A stretch of 64,000 nucleotides of DNA from Neospora caninum Liverpool (taxonomy: Eukaryota > Apicomplexa > Conoidasida > Eucoccidiorida > Sarcocystidae): the NCBI RefSeq assembly GCF_000208865.1, contig NC_018385.1, forward strand, positions 434,001 through 498,000. The letters are read 5' to 3'. The notes below the pieces were generated by a model. That model did not search any database. It had not been told where the DNA came from and saw only the letters and a program-made list of their open reading frames with translations. Every line of letters starts with the position of its first letter. The stretch's first letter is position 1. This document shows positions 22,740 through 34,987 of this stretch, one piece after another. The position numbers and the translations under genes are program-made.

Positions 22740-25460
22740 TTCGGTACAGTGCAGCGAGCAGCGGCGTAGTCGGGCACCGCAAGATCGGGCAGCGGTGTCC
22801 GAGGCACTGGGCGCTGCCTCATCTGGGCGAAGGTGACTTCGTCAGGCAGCTGGGTGTAACGGTGGAAAACGCGCCCTAACGCACGGTGTTCTGGCAGAGC
22901 TGTCTCGCTGTCAAGGCGTCCTATCGGTCACGCAAAGAAATATGGCCTAAAAAGGTCTCCTTCCCCAAAGGCAAGGGATCAGCTGAAAAGACCAGGACGC
23001 GAAATCGGTTTGGGGCGTATCAGCGAAAGACGCGGAGAAGTATTCCGTGGTACGGAGGAATAGGGCCGCCACAACCCGCTCGCCGGGAAGAAACAGTTGA
23101 GTCCGGTGTCAAATGTAGGCGGAATGCGTTTCGTATCAGCGCCTCCGCCTGGAAGGGTGCCACACGTTGTACCACACGCCAGCGTATGTCCGTTATCATA
23201 TCGCATGGCAGGGAAAAAGGCCGGAAAGGCACACGACTCTCGTCCATCAATTGCACTCTCACCATGATAACAGGCTGCAGCTAGCAAAAGGTGCCTTGAG
23301 AGCGGTCGGCGAGAGCGATCGACGAGGCCTTTGCACACCTTCTCCTCAATTACCATTCTTGATGCATAGACTTTCTTTCGGCTATCACCAAAACCGTCTA
23401 GCTTAAGCCTGCATCGGTTGCCTGCCGAGAAAGAACTGCCTGACGATTCTCGAGAAGAGAGCACCAGAGAAGTCTGTTCGGCGGCGAGCAACTGTCTAAG
23501 AAAAAGCCGTAGGGACAAACTTCGTCCCACGTGGTGCTGTGTCGACCGGACCTGTCGAGCACTGATTAGCCTTCTATATCTCGAGGCTCCGGCGTCCGCT
23601 CTTCGTACAGCGGCAGCGTTCATATATCGCGGCGCACCGTGCTGCGGTTCGGTGTTGCCGCGTTACAATTGAATGTGACAACAGTAGCGGGATTCCATGC
23701 AGAAAAACGAATTCAGGGTCTTCTTGAATCGCCCGCCCGTGGCAAGTAATTACAGCGCAGTGTGCCAGCTTTCGAGCATCGCGCCTGCGGACAGCGCTCC
23801 TGCGGTTTCGCAGCCCACCGCGTAGGCGTCTCGCTCGCGTAGATGTTGAAACACCAGCGGGTAAAGCGGGTATTGCTTTCGACTCGTACATCATAGAAAA
23901 AAGATTCGTCTATTTCTTCGACAACAAAAAAAAGGGTCGGGCGCCACACCGCGGCGGGGGAGGGTCGCGGATATTCGAACACGGAGTTATCCACCGAAGG
24001 ACGCGTCCGCGGGTGATTAGGCGGCCCCGGCAGCATCGTGCTACAACTGGACAAGCCGCCCCCTTGAATAAGCGCACGCCAAAAGATATTATCCTCGACG
24101 CAGGGATTAGCGGTTTCCTTATGGGTGGCGCGAACGAGTGTGTAGCCTCTGGCTGGCGCACCATCCCACGCATCAAAAAGATCTTTTCAGGATAAGCACC
24201 AGGTCAGCGACGCAGCCTGCCGGACGCTCCCATCAAAGCCCAAGACGATGGCTTCGAGCGAGGCACCGTGGGATTAGCTGGGAGGCCTTTCCCCGCGAAG
24301 CAGTCCGCCGGCTAGAACAATTGTGTAACGGGGGCACAAAACCTTTGTCTTGTTCAGAGCGTGTCAGTCGACTGCAACCGAGCAAGTGCCGGATCACGTC
24401 TCCCAGCGCACGTGAGGTTCCCTTACCCAGCGAATAATACTGCAGTGGTAGAGCCCAACTGGCTGAATGTAGCCCGCGCTTTCTTTCGACGGCCTATGAT
24501 GCGACACAGCCAGGCGTCCGACTTTCGACTTCGACGCGTTTGAAAACCCGCGACATTCCCCGCCGAACGCCTCACAACCGCGCGACTCGGAAGCGACACT
24601 GCGGATGCCTGACACCCACATTTGCATCTGCAATTACTGGTGATGCAGGAGGTCAGTGGCGCGAAGGGAGAAAGCTCCTTTCTCGTAGCGTGCCACTCGC
24701 GCCGACAGGGGCCCCGATTACGGCATTCCAACGGCAATCACGTTAGTAAAGTGCCGAACAGCAGAAACGGGGGTGGGTTGAGCCTGCTGCCATAGTGCTG
24801 GCGGTTGTTTTCCGTCAAACGCTTGTTGTGACGCCGCGACGTCTCCTACCGCGATGGGTCTGCAGAGGCGCTTCGCTGCGTGTTGCTCTTTTGTGTCGCT
24901 TCACCTTTCTCCGCCGGTAGGCACGATATCGGAAACGCCCCTTAGCGGGGTGCAGCCATGACCGCCGCTGTCCTGGTGGGGGCTCGGGATATATCATTCT
25001 TTTCGCGAAGCAGGCGACATTCATCCCTGTACGTCCAAAAGCCCATCCTCGGTAAATTAGCAGATTCGCACGGGCAACCTTCTCGACTTATCCTGGGAAA
25101 AATCGACGACTCCAATTCGGTGCGCGCAGTATGCTAACGACCTGCTAGGATGCTGCCCACCTCGGCCCCCAGTGTATCCACGAAATTCACATTTCCCCAG
25201 GTGCCGCGGAATCAAAGGCTAGGCGCGATTACGCCCTCGTAAGCGCGCCCCTAGCCTTCACGCTGGATTCCGCCACCGCAGCCCGGACACTCTCCAATCA
25301 CATTTACCGGCAACGAGCCGCTTTGCACGGCATCAAAGAACAACCGACGCTTGGGCTCGCAGTGTCCATATGCTAGAGAAACAGCAGTCTTTCTCTTCCA
25401 TCGACGAGCCTTCTGACATTGCTTTATGAACGTTAGTGGCCGCTCGGTGTCCAAGGTAAC
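22740..25460. other. GC-richer block with overlapping short ORFs, no gene assigned
   Basis: To the eye, base composition is more G+C-rich than the flanks, and moderately long open frames occur on both strands (for example 22979-23623 minus and 22886-23284 plus). The peptides are Arg/Cys/Ala-rich and low in plausible motifs, as expected for non-coding frames in GC-rich DNA. No transposase, reverse transcriptase, terminal repeat or rRNA-like core was recognised. It could be a decayed element, a non-coding transcript or ordinary spacer. Confidence 0.3.
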
Positions 25461-26745
25461 TGTTAACTTTGTTCCGGATTTTGAGTCCGTATGCTCCGTG
25501 GTTCCACGTCGATTTTATAACCTCTCGTAGGTGCAGAAATACGCGTCACGCCCGGCACACGGTTTGCAATTACAAACACGTTCTCCGCTCGGTTGGCCTT
25601 TCAAGATATCTCGGCCACTTAGCCACTCATCTTTTTGATCAAGCTTACTGCGTGCTCGTCCTCCACTATGACGACAACGCTCGTCCCCGCAACCGCAGAT
25701 CCTAGACAAGCCGCTCAAGCCCGAAAGTGTCACCGATTCTGTGGTGCCGGTCGTCCCCCCTCCGCCTGCGGAAATACATATACATAAGCGGACAGGATTG
25801 TACCTGCAGTTTTCGTTAGCACCGGTGGCGGAAACTCGTCATGGCCCCGGGATGCTCGCGACAACACGAAAAGCCAGAGCCTGGCCTTCCTGTGAACGGT
25901 TGAATCCGTACAGGTTAACATGGCACAGGTGACTGCTCCGCCAGAATATTGTCGCAAGAAAGTGTAGCACCACACGGGGACGCCGCGTCAGTGAAACATT
26001 TTGCTATTGCATCTCAGCCGAATGCAAATGTACAAAGGACATATGAAAACAGCTTTTTGATCCAGCAAGTTCAAGCTGATCAGAGCAGTCGCAGCAAACC
26101 CGGGGTCTCCTAAACAGTCCAGCAGCGTGTTTGAAAAGAAAGCACAACAAGAATGCAATGATTCAAAACGTCCCGTACACCCTTTCTGGGAAAAGCGAGG
26201 CCGCCCTGAACACCGTCTTGAGAAAAAAGCCTACTAAGCGCTGGCGAGATTTCCTTTAGCGATGCAGTCTCGTCCTTTCTCCTTATTCAATTTCTCCATC
26301 TAGACAACTGCGAGCCTCCACGAGGGTTGTCCGACAGAGACCTCCCCATCGTTTTAAAATGCAGCTTTGAACTTCCGGCGCCATTCATCATTAGGTGTGA
26401 GCGAGCAAGAGAGCCGATCGTGGACCTAAGCCAGCTTCGCTGTCATAGCCCCATCTCTCAATCCGTAGCTGGTTAGTGCTGAATTCGCTGCGGCACCTTC
26501 ATACGACTTTCCTTCCATTTTTTCTCCCAGCGGCTTGGAAAATCGTGCGGAGGTATACACGAGAATTATCAGCTTCTGGTTTTCGGCAACTGAGCCCCTT
26601 CAACGTCCCAGCGCCCGTCGGCTTCCGGCGTAGAAATTTTGTCTTGCACGGTGACGCCTCTTTGTAACGCGCCTCCTGTTGGAAAGGTATAATGTACTTG
26701 AGGGATTAGCGCTGTTGGATTTTCTGGCGATACCTGGTACGTGTG
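25461..26745. other. No gene recognised
   Basis: Only short scattered open frames occur here (for example 25469-25705 plus and 25730-25975 minus). No splice-supported exon, RNA gene or repeat family was seen. Confidence 0.3.
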
Positions 26746-27312
26746 ATGGGCTTCGGCAGTCATGTGTTTGAGCGCAGACTGGTTCTGGGTCGGCTGGAGA
26801 CTCACTGCAGTGACCCGCTACTCACTGCTTCTATATGTCGTCCTTCAGAAAACTCACTCTATCCACTCTATATGTGTGCCACAATTCGACAACGCAGTTC
26901 GGTTCATACCAATTTACTGATCAGCTCTGCGTTGTCTGGCTGCGTAGCTCACGGTGTTGCCACTGCTATGCAGAAGCATGTCCACTTCAATTTGTGTTTC
27001 ACTGGCCGTGTGGACAGATCTTGGCAAGATGTGTCTCAATCTCACAGTATGGCCTGCCGGATTAAGTGGTGTCACAACAAATACCATGTAGCACTATCTT
27101 TGAATGAACCGCATAAGAAAGGCAAAAATACCGTCGTCAAATTTTCGTTCATAAAATTAACGGAGGTACATAAATGCAATGACCATTTTGTCCAGCGTCC
27201 GCCTGAGGGATCGTTGCTAGATAAGCTAAGAGCCAGATGTGGTGACATGAGGCCCATGACCACAAAGAGTCTGGTAACACAAATTGCTTCAATATTCCAG
27301 AACCTCCTTTGA
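26746..27312 (+). CDS. Hypothetical single-exon ORF (188 aa)
   Basis: An open frame from ATG at 26746 to a stop at 27310-27312. The C-terminal half reads like protein, with KYHVALSLNEPHKKGKN, VVKFSFIKLTEVHKCND and EGSLLDKLRARCGDM. No domain, signal peptide or membrane segment was recognised. A following plus-strand region (27560-27690) contains another short protein-like frame but no proven junction. Its length is more than usual for chance, yet confidence stays low without homology. Confidence 0.28.
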   Translation: MGFGSHVFERRLVLGRLETHCSDPLLTASICRPSENSLYPLYMCATIRQRSSVHTNLLISSALSGCVAHGVATAMQKHVHFNLCFTGRVDRSWQDVSQSHSMACRIKWCHNKYHVALSLNEPHKKGKNTVVKFSFIKLTEVHKCNDHFVQRPPEGSLLDKLRARCGDMRPMTTKSLVTQIASIFQNLL

Positions 27313-27993
27313 CCGCTGCCCCCGTTGGAGCATTACCATAATTGGGGACCCTCTGCATCAAAAGTGCAATTCAAAGCACCGCTTGGGCTTCTGGAGAAGG
27401 GCAAGAACCTGGAGTGCGAGGCTAGCCTTAAATCAGAGGTGGCGATTTCAAATGTCTGATGGCTTCTGTGTCATGTGCGTAGGACGAAAAACGCAAAAAA
27501 CCTGTATGCGTCTGCTGCGCTGCTTTCTGGGCGTGTCAGCATCCGTCGCACTGTCCATGTCGTTACCCAATCATGTGGAGCGGACAAGGAGAAACCCGGA
27601 ACGTTCGGGCCCTGACAAACCAATTCCTTACCGACCTACACGAACTCAAGTGTCGCGCCAACCAGCACCGGTTTAACGAATCTGTCTACACAGGAGTCCT
27701 TCCGGCAAGCTGATACGTAGATGTCGAGAACGCTTCTCTGCAGTGGCATCAAAGAGATTTTGGTTCCAGGATGGTGAAGTCCACCGGGCCTCTGCACTGC
27801 GCCCTTACACAAGCACCCCGTTAATAGACACCTTGATAAGCTTTTCTGTCCCTGAGCGTCTGGGCAATTTCAGGATGGTTACGAAAAATCGCCATGAGGT
27901 GAGGTGGTATCCAACGCAGAGACAAGGGGGGGTCCCTTAAAACATTCTAATGACACACCACGGACAGCGTCAGCCTGCCGCAAGCAAGCCTAA

Positions 27994-28224
27994 TTAATCT
28001 CCGGTACCGTACCCAGCAGGGAAAATGCTGAGCGAATCGGCTGGCACTACAGGGCTACCCACAGGCGCGTCTACAGGATGTAGGTGTGCAAGGTTCAGGT
28101 CTGCCGATGGTGGCGTTTGTTTGTAGACGACAACCTGTTTCCATCGTCGAGATAGGGGTTGCTCTGACTTCCGGCGTTGCCGAAACCTAGCGATGGTAAC
28201 CAGAGTTCCTGGAATAAATGTCAA
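27994..28224 (-). CDS. Possible coding exon (76 codons)
   Basis: A minus-strand frame beginning around FIPGTLVTIARFRQRRKSEQ and running to a stop, with Pro/Leu/His-rich C-terminal sequence. The basic PGTLV-x-I-x-RFRQRRK stretch faintly recalls nucleic-acid-binding C-terminal tails of integrases, but no catalytic core lies upstream (28263-28547 was checked). An unresolved exon is the alternative. Confidence 0.2.
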   Translation of the reverse strand: MTFIPGTLVTIARFRQRRKSEQPLSRRWKQVVVYKQTPPSADLNLAHLHPVDAPVGSPVVPADSLSIFPAGYGTGD

Positions 28225-28547
28225 GAAGCGTTTCTTACGTAGACAGTGAGTTTAACGCCTATCTAGCCTGTGACTCCCCTGTGGCTCACAAGGCTGTACA
28301 GCAAAGTCGCTGCACCCAACATAGGGGATATGATTTTCGCTCTTATTTGGTCTCCCGTTACGCGTTTCCCAGGGAGACGACTATATCCCCGATGAGCCCA
28401 AGATATCCGCCTGAACCAGCCGCCAACACTTGAGATCGCAACGAAGGGCCCTCTGTTTTGAAGGGTATCCTCCAAACGATCAAGATGGAACAGCGATTGA
28501 TGTTTCTTATCGTACGTAGGAGCAGTTTCATTCTCTACCCGTGGCAA

Positions 28548-31233
28548 CTACGACCGTGAAGCAGAGGGCTTCCCTGTACGCGGTGGTCCAGCAACTTGAC
28601 AGCCGTATAATGACATGATGCATTCAATTCTAGGCTCTGGCAAAAGTACTGGAATGAATTTTTTTTTGTCAAGAAGCGAGTTCTAATAGGCAGCAGCCAT
28701 CACGAAGTTGCCTATCGGTCAACGAAACGCAACTATTCCGATATGCATAAACCCCCCGCACCATTTCGGAAATATAACATGAATTGATCTTCCAATCTTG
28801 TACCTAAGGCACCTGCTGTGGCAGCAGTCGCCGTGGGGTTGGATCACCTTGTCCACAGAATATGATGCGTTCTCCAGCTGGTTCGCCTTTTCCTGAGGTA
28901 CCCGGTGAGTCGTTGTCCTGGGCGCCAGCGCGGTCGCTGAGTGGAGCTGGATACGTTACCTCTGTCCTAGTACTCTACGCTCAATGCCAAATGTGGAGCC
29001 GTCGCTGATCCGCCTCTCTCCGCAGGCACTGAGTTTCTGGCCGACTAGCACCACCAGGAGACAAGCTGTCGAGAACGCGAAAGTGATGCCTGCCGCCCCG
29101 CCATTGTATAAAGGCAGCGAGGCAAGGCGGCTTAGGAAAGGATTAAAGGATACCCTTAGAGAGGGAAACCGAAAGAACGTATTCCTCTCGAACGAAAAGT
29201 ATGCAACACCATTCGACCAATCAAGAGTATGTATAGTGTTTGTCGTCGACCATATCAGGCATGATCGAGTGCCCAAGGGTGAAACTCAAAGGTATTGACG
29301 GGGGGGGGGAACTATCTGCAAGGAGCGCAAGCTTGAGAGTGCGTCATCAGTGCGCTAACCACATTTTCCAATAAATAGTTCTGATTAATAGATAGAAGAC
29401 GAATATTGTTAATTTCAGTCCCTGGATATTGTCTTGAGAAACCAAAAGTCCATGAATCACCCCTTGGAGAAGCTTGAATGCAACAAACAGATTACACCAT
29501 TCAGAGAAGTCTCTGGGCATTGGATGAATTGCACAGCACACGTCAAAGAAACAGAAGGCGTATGGGGTGGGTAGGAGACATGGTTGGAAAGGTCGTTTTC
29601 CTATGCCTCCGGAAGGATATGGCAGGTGACATACATCAAACGAGTAATGTGACGGGCAACCGGACAGCGGAAGGAAATCTGTTCAGTGGAGACCGGAGTA
29701 ACTCAGGACCAGGGAAAATCATGCAGTGATGTACTCAAAAGAACAGCACAAAGATGTGCTCGCTGAAGTGATACTACTGCTAGCAAGAACACGGCGCCTC
29801 GCCGAACGGCAGAAAACAAGGAAGGCGACGTAAAAGATGAAACCAGAGATCTGGTCAGCCGATAATGTGGTGTAAGGGCGTCTAGGTTACACGCCAAGTG
29901 AGTCCGACTGAGAATGTGTTAGCCGACTTCTTGAGTCCCCTCGAATAGAAGCACCTGTTGAAGCTAACATCACTCAAGTCGTTCTGTTTCACCCGCATCC
30001 AGTCGTAGAGACAATCGAAAGAGATATCTTCATTATCGTGCATGTGTGGAAAACAGTTTGGCGTGCTTCGAGATTCATAATTTACTAATATATATGGTTG
30101 TACATGTGTAATTGTGTCTGTATCAACCGGTGCAGACTCACTGTACCTGCCATCCACTGTATAATGGCACCTGATCACTATAAACGGAAGCGAATGTCTT
30201 GATGCCTTACTCTTGTTCTCTCATGAGCCAAACTGCTTTGCAAGAGCTGTTTGCTGGCTGTCGCAGTCGCGGCTCCCTACCAGCGTCGCTCTCGGTTTAG
30301 TCATGTGCTTTGGCTCGCTGCTGCTTCAGCGTCGTCGTAGAAGGTGGCTGCGGTTGGAGATATCGAGCGCAGAAGTAGAAAATGCTGTGGTCAGTCAGAA
30401 TGGTGGAATGCCTTCATTGTCATCAATCGTCCGCACCTCTCGGTGAAAACGGCTCAATTTGCTGACGGTTTTTAGCGACCTGCGAGTGGTTTTGAAATAA
30501 TGAGGACGTTAATTAAATATATATTAATACACGTAAAGGACAATACAACCGTGTAATACAATGGCTAAAGGAAGTAGTGCTCTAACATGTACTCCCTTTG
30601 ATTTCGGTTCCTTTAGATACCTTTCCGGCGTCAAAGCGGTTGACTCTCTTACGATATTGCATTTTTGAAAAACCATCGCACGCTGTGTATATAATGTCTA
30701 ATTAAGTCTATTATACGTTTCCGAGTCAATATCCCTTTAACACATACTTGTTAATTTTTCAGAATCCGTGTAGATATAGAGAGGAAGATAGAGAGACTTC
30801 TCGCGTATATATAAAAACGTAATTCGCAACATGTCACCCCAATGCATGGGTTTTGTCTTACACCACTCGTCCGGCTATATTAATGCTACAATCCCGTGAG
30901 GGTATTTGTGTAGGCAGAGGAAGGTCAGGGTATTATGCCCTTTCTGTTTAGTAGCAATAATGCAATTGTCGACGTGGACGACGTGGACAGCTGACCTGTG
31001 ACAGCGCCGATAGCGTCTCAGTCTGGATGCCCTTAGGCGCACTGATAAACGCCATAGTTAATGGATCCGAGGCAATCGTAGAGTAGTATACGCCTCCCCA
31101 AAAGCATTTCTTTTAATATAGTAGAGACAATCATGTAGCAGCGGACAAGTGTGTCCCAATTAAATGTGTAAGGCGAACAACCATCGTATCAGGAGTGCAA
31201 TCTGCTCCTACCAAATGTGAAGTGCAATCGCTG
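28548..31233. other. Gene-poor region with an AT-rich core
   Basis: No coding exon is supported. Overlapping frames at 28956-29298 run on both strands. From about 30,480 to 31,200 the sequence becomes visibly AT-rich, with TTAATTAAATATATATTAATAC near 30510, other TATATA runs and few open frames. A poly(G) run lies near 29298. The AT-rich stretch could be promoter/UTR-like sequence, a scaffold region or plain spacer. Confidence 0.35.
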
Positions 31234-32279
31234 TCAGCTGCCCCACCATCTCAACATCTCGGTGGAAGAATGACACTGTCCATCGCGGAATCTGGAGGCT
31301 GACAGTACATCGTCAGATGCGGAAAACACTGGGCGACTCTTGCTGGGAAGACGGTACGGGGCAACTCTGTTGTGGCTTACAGGCACAGCTGAAAATTCTC
31401 GTGGAGCCATCGAGTTGCTATGCATACGTACATCTCGTGCCGTCTTGCACGAGGTGGCCCTGATGCGTAATTGGTCGGAGATTATCATCGTGAAATGAGG
31501 GGAAAACCAGGCACTCTCAGGAGCTAGACCGGGGAGATACGAATCTCTATGCCTGCGATAAAGGTCGGGATTTCAGTCACAAGACGGTGAACGGCGGTTG
31601 TCGAAGACGTCAAGTGAAAATTGCACATTTGAGGAGGTTGATATTATGTATCGTTTTGTAAAGCGGTTATTTTATCAACATTATGTGAATATGGCATAAA
31701 ACTTCCACATTGATTATAGTTTTTGCATGTTTTTACAGGTTCCCTTCGTTACTTGTATCATGCCAAGGCCACTCGGGGATGAAGAGGTGGGCACAGTCAT
31801 TGGCGCAAGGTATGAAGGTCATGTAGTCGATCTGTGGTCTGAGTGACTGTATGCATAAAACCGTGGAAGACACGATCAATCCGCCAGATGTTCCAGGCTT
31901 CCAGAGCCTTATTCCGAGTCTACTACGCCGGACGGTGTTGCATCTGTCCCAGCTAAAAGAATGGTCCACTGTTGTCCTGAATATGACAGGCTCTGCATGA
32001 CGCGCCTTCGATTCAAATATCGTCAATAACAATCCCGCCGCCTACATTGCACGCTTGCAACTTATTCTCCTGTGTGACATGTGGCACACCATACGGTATA
32101 TCTAAAGGAGTTCCTGTGGTCGAGCCCCAGGGATCAGCCGCACAAGAAGGCGAGAAATTTAGCCGATGTGTGGTGTCTACAGAACAAGGGTTTTCGTCCT
32201 CAGCGCAGTCTAATTGAAAGACACTCTGAAGTGACACTGCATCTGATAATTCTGGCTTGCAAGCAGTAATTAACGACAA
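31234..32279 (-). CDS. Ladder of protein-like minus-strand frames (possible exons or broken gene)
   Basis: Three frames follow each other downstream of the ORF at 32323-32982. The frame at 32279-32013 contains PELSDAVSLQSVFQLDC and ends GGGIVIDDI before a stop. The frame at 32032-31733 contains FSWDRCNTVRRSRLGIRLW. The frame at 31488-31234 contains SKSRPVFSASDDVLSASRF. They read like protein but are in different phases. The 44-bp gap to the upstream ORF is shorter than any intron in the window. This could be several exons with unrecognised splice sites, a gene broken by frameshifts or sequence errors, or chance. Confidence 0.25.
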
Positions 32280-32322
32280 GCCATATTGGGATGAAGAATA
32301 CGTTCAACTGAGGTACTTCATG

Positions 32323-32982
32323 TCATCGGTCGTATTCCCTTGTCTTCCTTTTTTCCTCCCTTTGTTCCTCTGTGAAGCGTCGAGAATGCATAAGAAGGAG
32401 CTCTTCCCTCCGCTTGGTCAATCTCGCAAGAGGATCCCATCCAGCGTCATGGCTGCCGTCGTCGTCTGCAATGGACAGATCAGCGTTTGCCACGCTATCA
32501 GAAACGGATGCCCTATGAAGCCTTTCCACCAGACCCTTGTGTGAAGAGGTTATGCGATGCGTGGCCTCTTCGCTGCTGTTGGTTTGATACTGCATAGTGG
32601 GGACACGTCCCTCCGCTGTGCGCACAGATGGACCACATGGCGTCGAGATATCAGCTGTGTCATCTCGAAGATTAGCGAAAACGTCGCAAGCATATCCGTC
32701 TTCCATACATTCATCTTCCTTCGTGCTTCCATCCACGAAGTTCTGTCGCATGTGCGACTGTGGTGACTGTGCCAGACATCCGGCCGTACTCTGTACAGCC
32801 AACTGAGAACGTATAGTCCGAAGTGCTTGAAAGTAGGGACGAGTATTCAGAGCCTTAATTGTAACAGCGTCGGCGTCGTGCTCAGACATGTCCACGTACC
32901 GTGGGCTCCTCTGACACCGAAGCCTCGAGGAGTGGGCTGAGGTTGAGACGCCGTTTTCCATTGATATGAGATCATCTTCCAT
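32323..32982 (-). CDS. Hypothetical protein, intronless ORF (219 aa)
   Basis: An open frame from ATG at 32982 to TGA at 32323. The product is acidic and Ser-rich for most of its length, with DDDGSHDAGWDPLARL and then a basic charged helix (KRREELLLMHSRRFTEEQRE) at the C-terminus, possibly coiled. There is no signal peptide, membrane segment or known domain. It may be complete, or one exon of a longer gene that continues into the frames at 31234-32279. No function is proposed. Confidence 0.4.
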   Translation of the reverse strand: MEDDLISMENGVSTSAHSSRLRCQRSPRYVDMSEHDADAVTIKALNTRPYFQALRTIRSQLAVQSTAGCLAQSPQSHMRQNFVDGSTKEDECMEDGYACDVFANLRDDTADISTPCGPSVRTAEGRVPTMQYQTNSSEEATHRITSSHKGLVERLHRASVSDSVANADLSIADDDGSHDAGWDPLARLTKRREELLLMHSRRFTEEQREEKRKTREYDR

Positions 32983-34987
32983 CACTTCCGTTTCTCAGAA
33001 AGACCCACGGTGGACGGGCCTCTACGCCAACGGGGAAAGAACCGGGTGATAAGAAGAAACAAATGACATTGATGTTCTGAAGTTCACTTCGGATCCCTGG
33101 GCTTATTTGTCCCGATGGTGAGAGACGAAGGGTTTATTTTTCTTTGTTACATCTCCTTGCCACGGGAAAAAAAAGTATTGACCGCGTTTGCTTTCATGAT
33201 CCCTTTGTTTTGGACGTACTGAGATATCAAAAATTCAAACGAAACCTAAAACATTCTGTGCATAGCTGTTAACTTCCAGCTGCCTTCCGCCGGCATGCTT
33301 TCGCGCTTACCATATGACACCGGTACAGCGTCTTCCACGAAATAAATCTCTGTTGGCAATATTTAGGTCCTTCATAATACTGATTATGCACACTCAAGAA
33401 AAATAAACGGGGCAAGGCGTCAACTGCTTACAGTGTTTTTGCACCGCCGTGCTGTGTACCCGACAGACGCCCACTTTGGGTGTTTAGTCTGGTGTCGCAA
33501 CTCACGAAAAAAACGGGCAACGCAGGTGCAGATATGGGCAGACAGCAAAAAAAGGCTATTCACAAATCGGGTTCACATTCAGATGACCGCAAAAATAGAT
33601 GAGTATTGCCGCTGACACACTAAATACGACGAAGGCATGCCACATGGTCGCAAAATGCATGCGGCAACCCAACTACAGAGAACACGGGTTCGTTGACGCT
33701 CTCTCCGTCTTTTGGCATCCTGTCTAGCGACATTCAACAATCTAATTTTTTGACAAGAAGAGAGAGACATTTAATCAATTCAGGCGCTCTGGTCAAGGCA
33801 CGGAGACAGACTGCATGCAGGAATATCGCAAAGCTCGCGGAGCATACCCCGACGGACATCCAGGGCCAACGCCGGTACCTCCCGTTTTTCGTGACTATCG
33901 AGGCATATCTGTAACCCAGTTTAACCCGCCGTGCGGTTACTACCGGGCCACATGTGTGTATGGAAAGGGCAAGGGGAGGCGGTGAGAGCACCACTACAGT
34001 ACCGTGGTAGGTTGCAGGGGTTGTGTTCGGACGTGAAAGATCAAGTAGCAGAGTCTCAAAAATAGTAACATCTGATGTCTCCAAACCTCCGGCATCTTTA
34101 TCGGCTGTGCGCGGATGACTCAATGAGACCGGCTACCCCGTTGACGACGGGTACTAGCCTTGGAACTGCAGTGGCGAAAAGGTTCACTGCTTTCTGGCGT
34201 TAGCGTTTTGGCAATGCTGACCCTCCTTCCTGCAAGCCCGTGCATTCCTTCTATCGGTCAGTCGAATATGACACACGCATTTCGCCTTGGGGTGCCACTC
34301 CAACTCCGCGCCGCTTCCATGCCATTACCTTATCAGTGCGATGTCACAGTATCGGTTTTAGCGTTGCTGCTGTACTAGCGAATTACAGTACGCGTGAAAC
34401 CGTGTTGTGTGGCTCGAAGGAATGGACACCTTTTCTACGTAAACCATATCGGGAGCTGCTTAGGATGTTGTCAATGATGAAGGCTACTAGGGGGGCTGTA
34501 CACCGCAGCTCCACTGGCAACCCTATAGTATAGCCAACATTTGAAAGCCGTCCACCTTCATTTACCCAGTCGAGTATGAGCACAGGCGTAGTTGTTCTTG
34601 TTTGTTCTCCGACAACAGCGTGCAGAACTTCAGCAAGCGATGATACTGGACAATCTGGTCACCATCCGAGGCAGTTTGTATTTCATAACATGCGATCTTC
34701 TACGGCAATCTGACACATACTGCCGGGGCAGAAACCGATGAGAGGCCAAAGTAATTGGCGGCTATGTGTTTTGTACCAGGCAGCCGAAACAGCCTCACAT
34801 AACCAGGGACGCTCATCTTTGACCATGAGTAATTGAATTAACAAGTCCGGTCACGTAAAAACACGGATTGCCATTCCCCGCTCATACAACTAATAAACGA
34901 CAAACGAACTGCGCAGTTATTGACTCGTCCAGTACCCGCACCGAGTTACCGCCACATAATCCTTCACTTGCGTATCGACAAGCAGGA
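32983..34987. other. Spacer 3' of the RAP gene; weak ORFs only
   Basis: A minus-strand frame at 33734-34123 (about 130 codons, no ATG at its start, containing SDVTIFETLLLDLSRPN) and a plus-strand frame at 34240-34533 are the only moderately protein-like segments. Neither has a start or a splice partner. The region probably holds the 3' UTR of the RAP gene near its right edge. Confidence 0.3.

Noticed and set aside
22979..23623. 214-codon minus-strand frame
   Set aside because: Arg/Ala/Cys-rich with no motif and an open frame on the other strand too; typical of GC-rich non-coding DNA. A mobile-element origin was considered but no core domain or terminal repeat was seen.
28801..28860. rRNA-like GGTTGGATCACCTT string
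   Set aside because: It recalls the end of a small-subunit rRNA, but the flanking sequence has no rRNA core, so it is a chance match.
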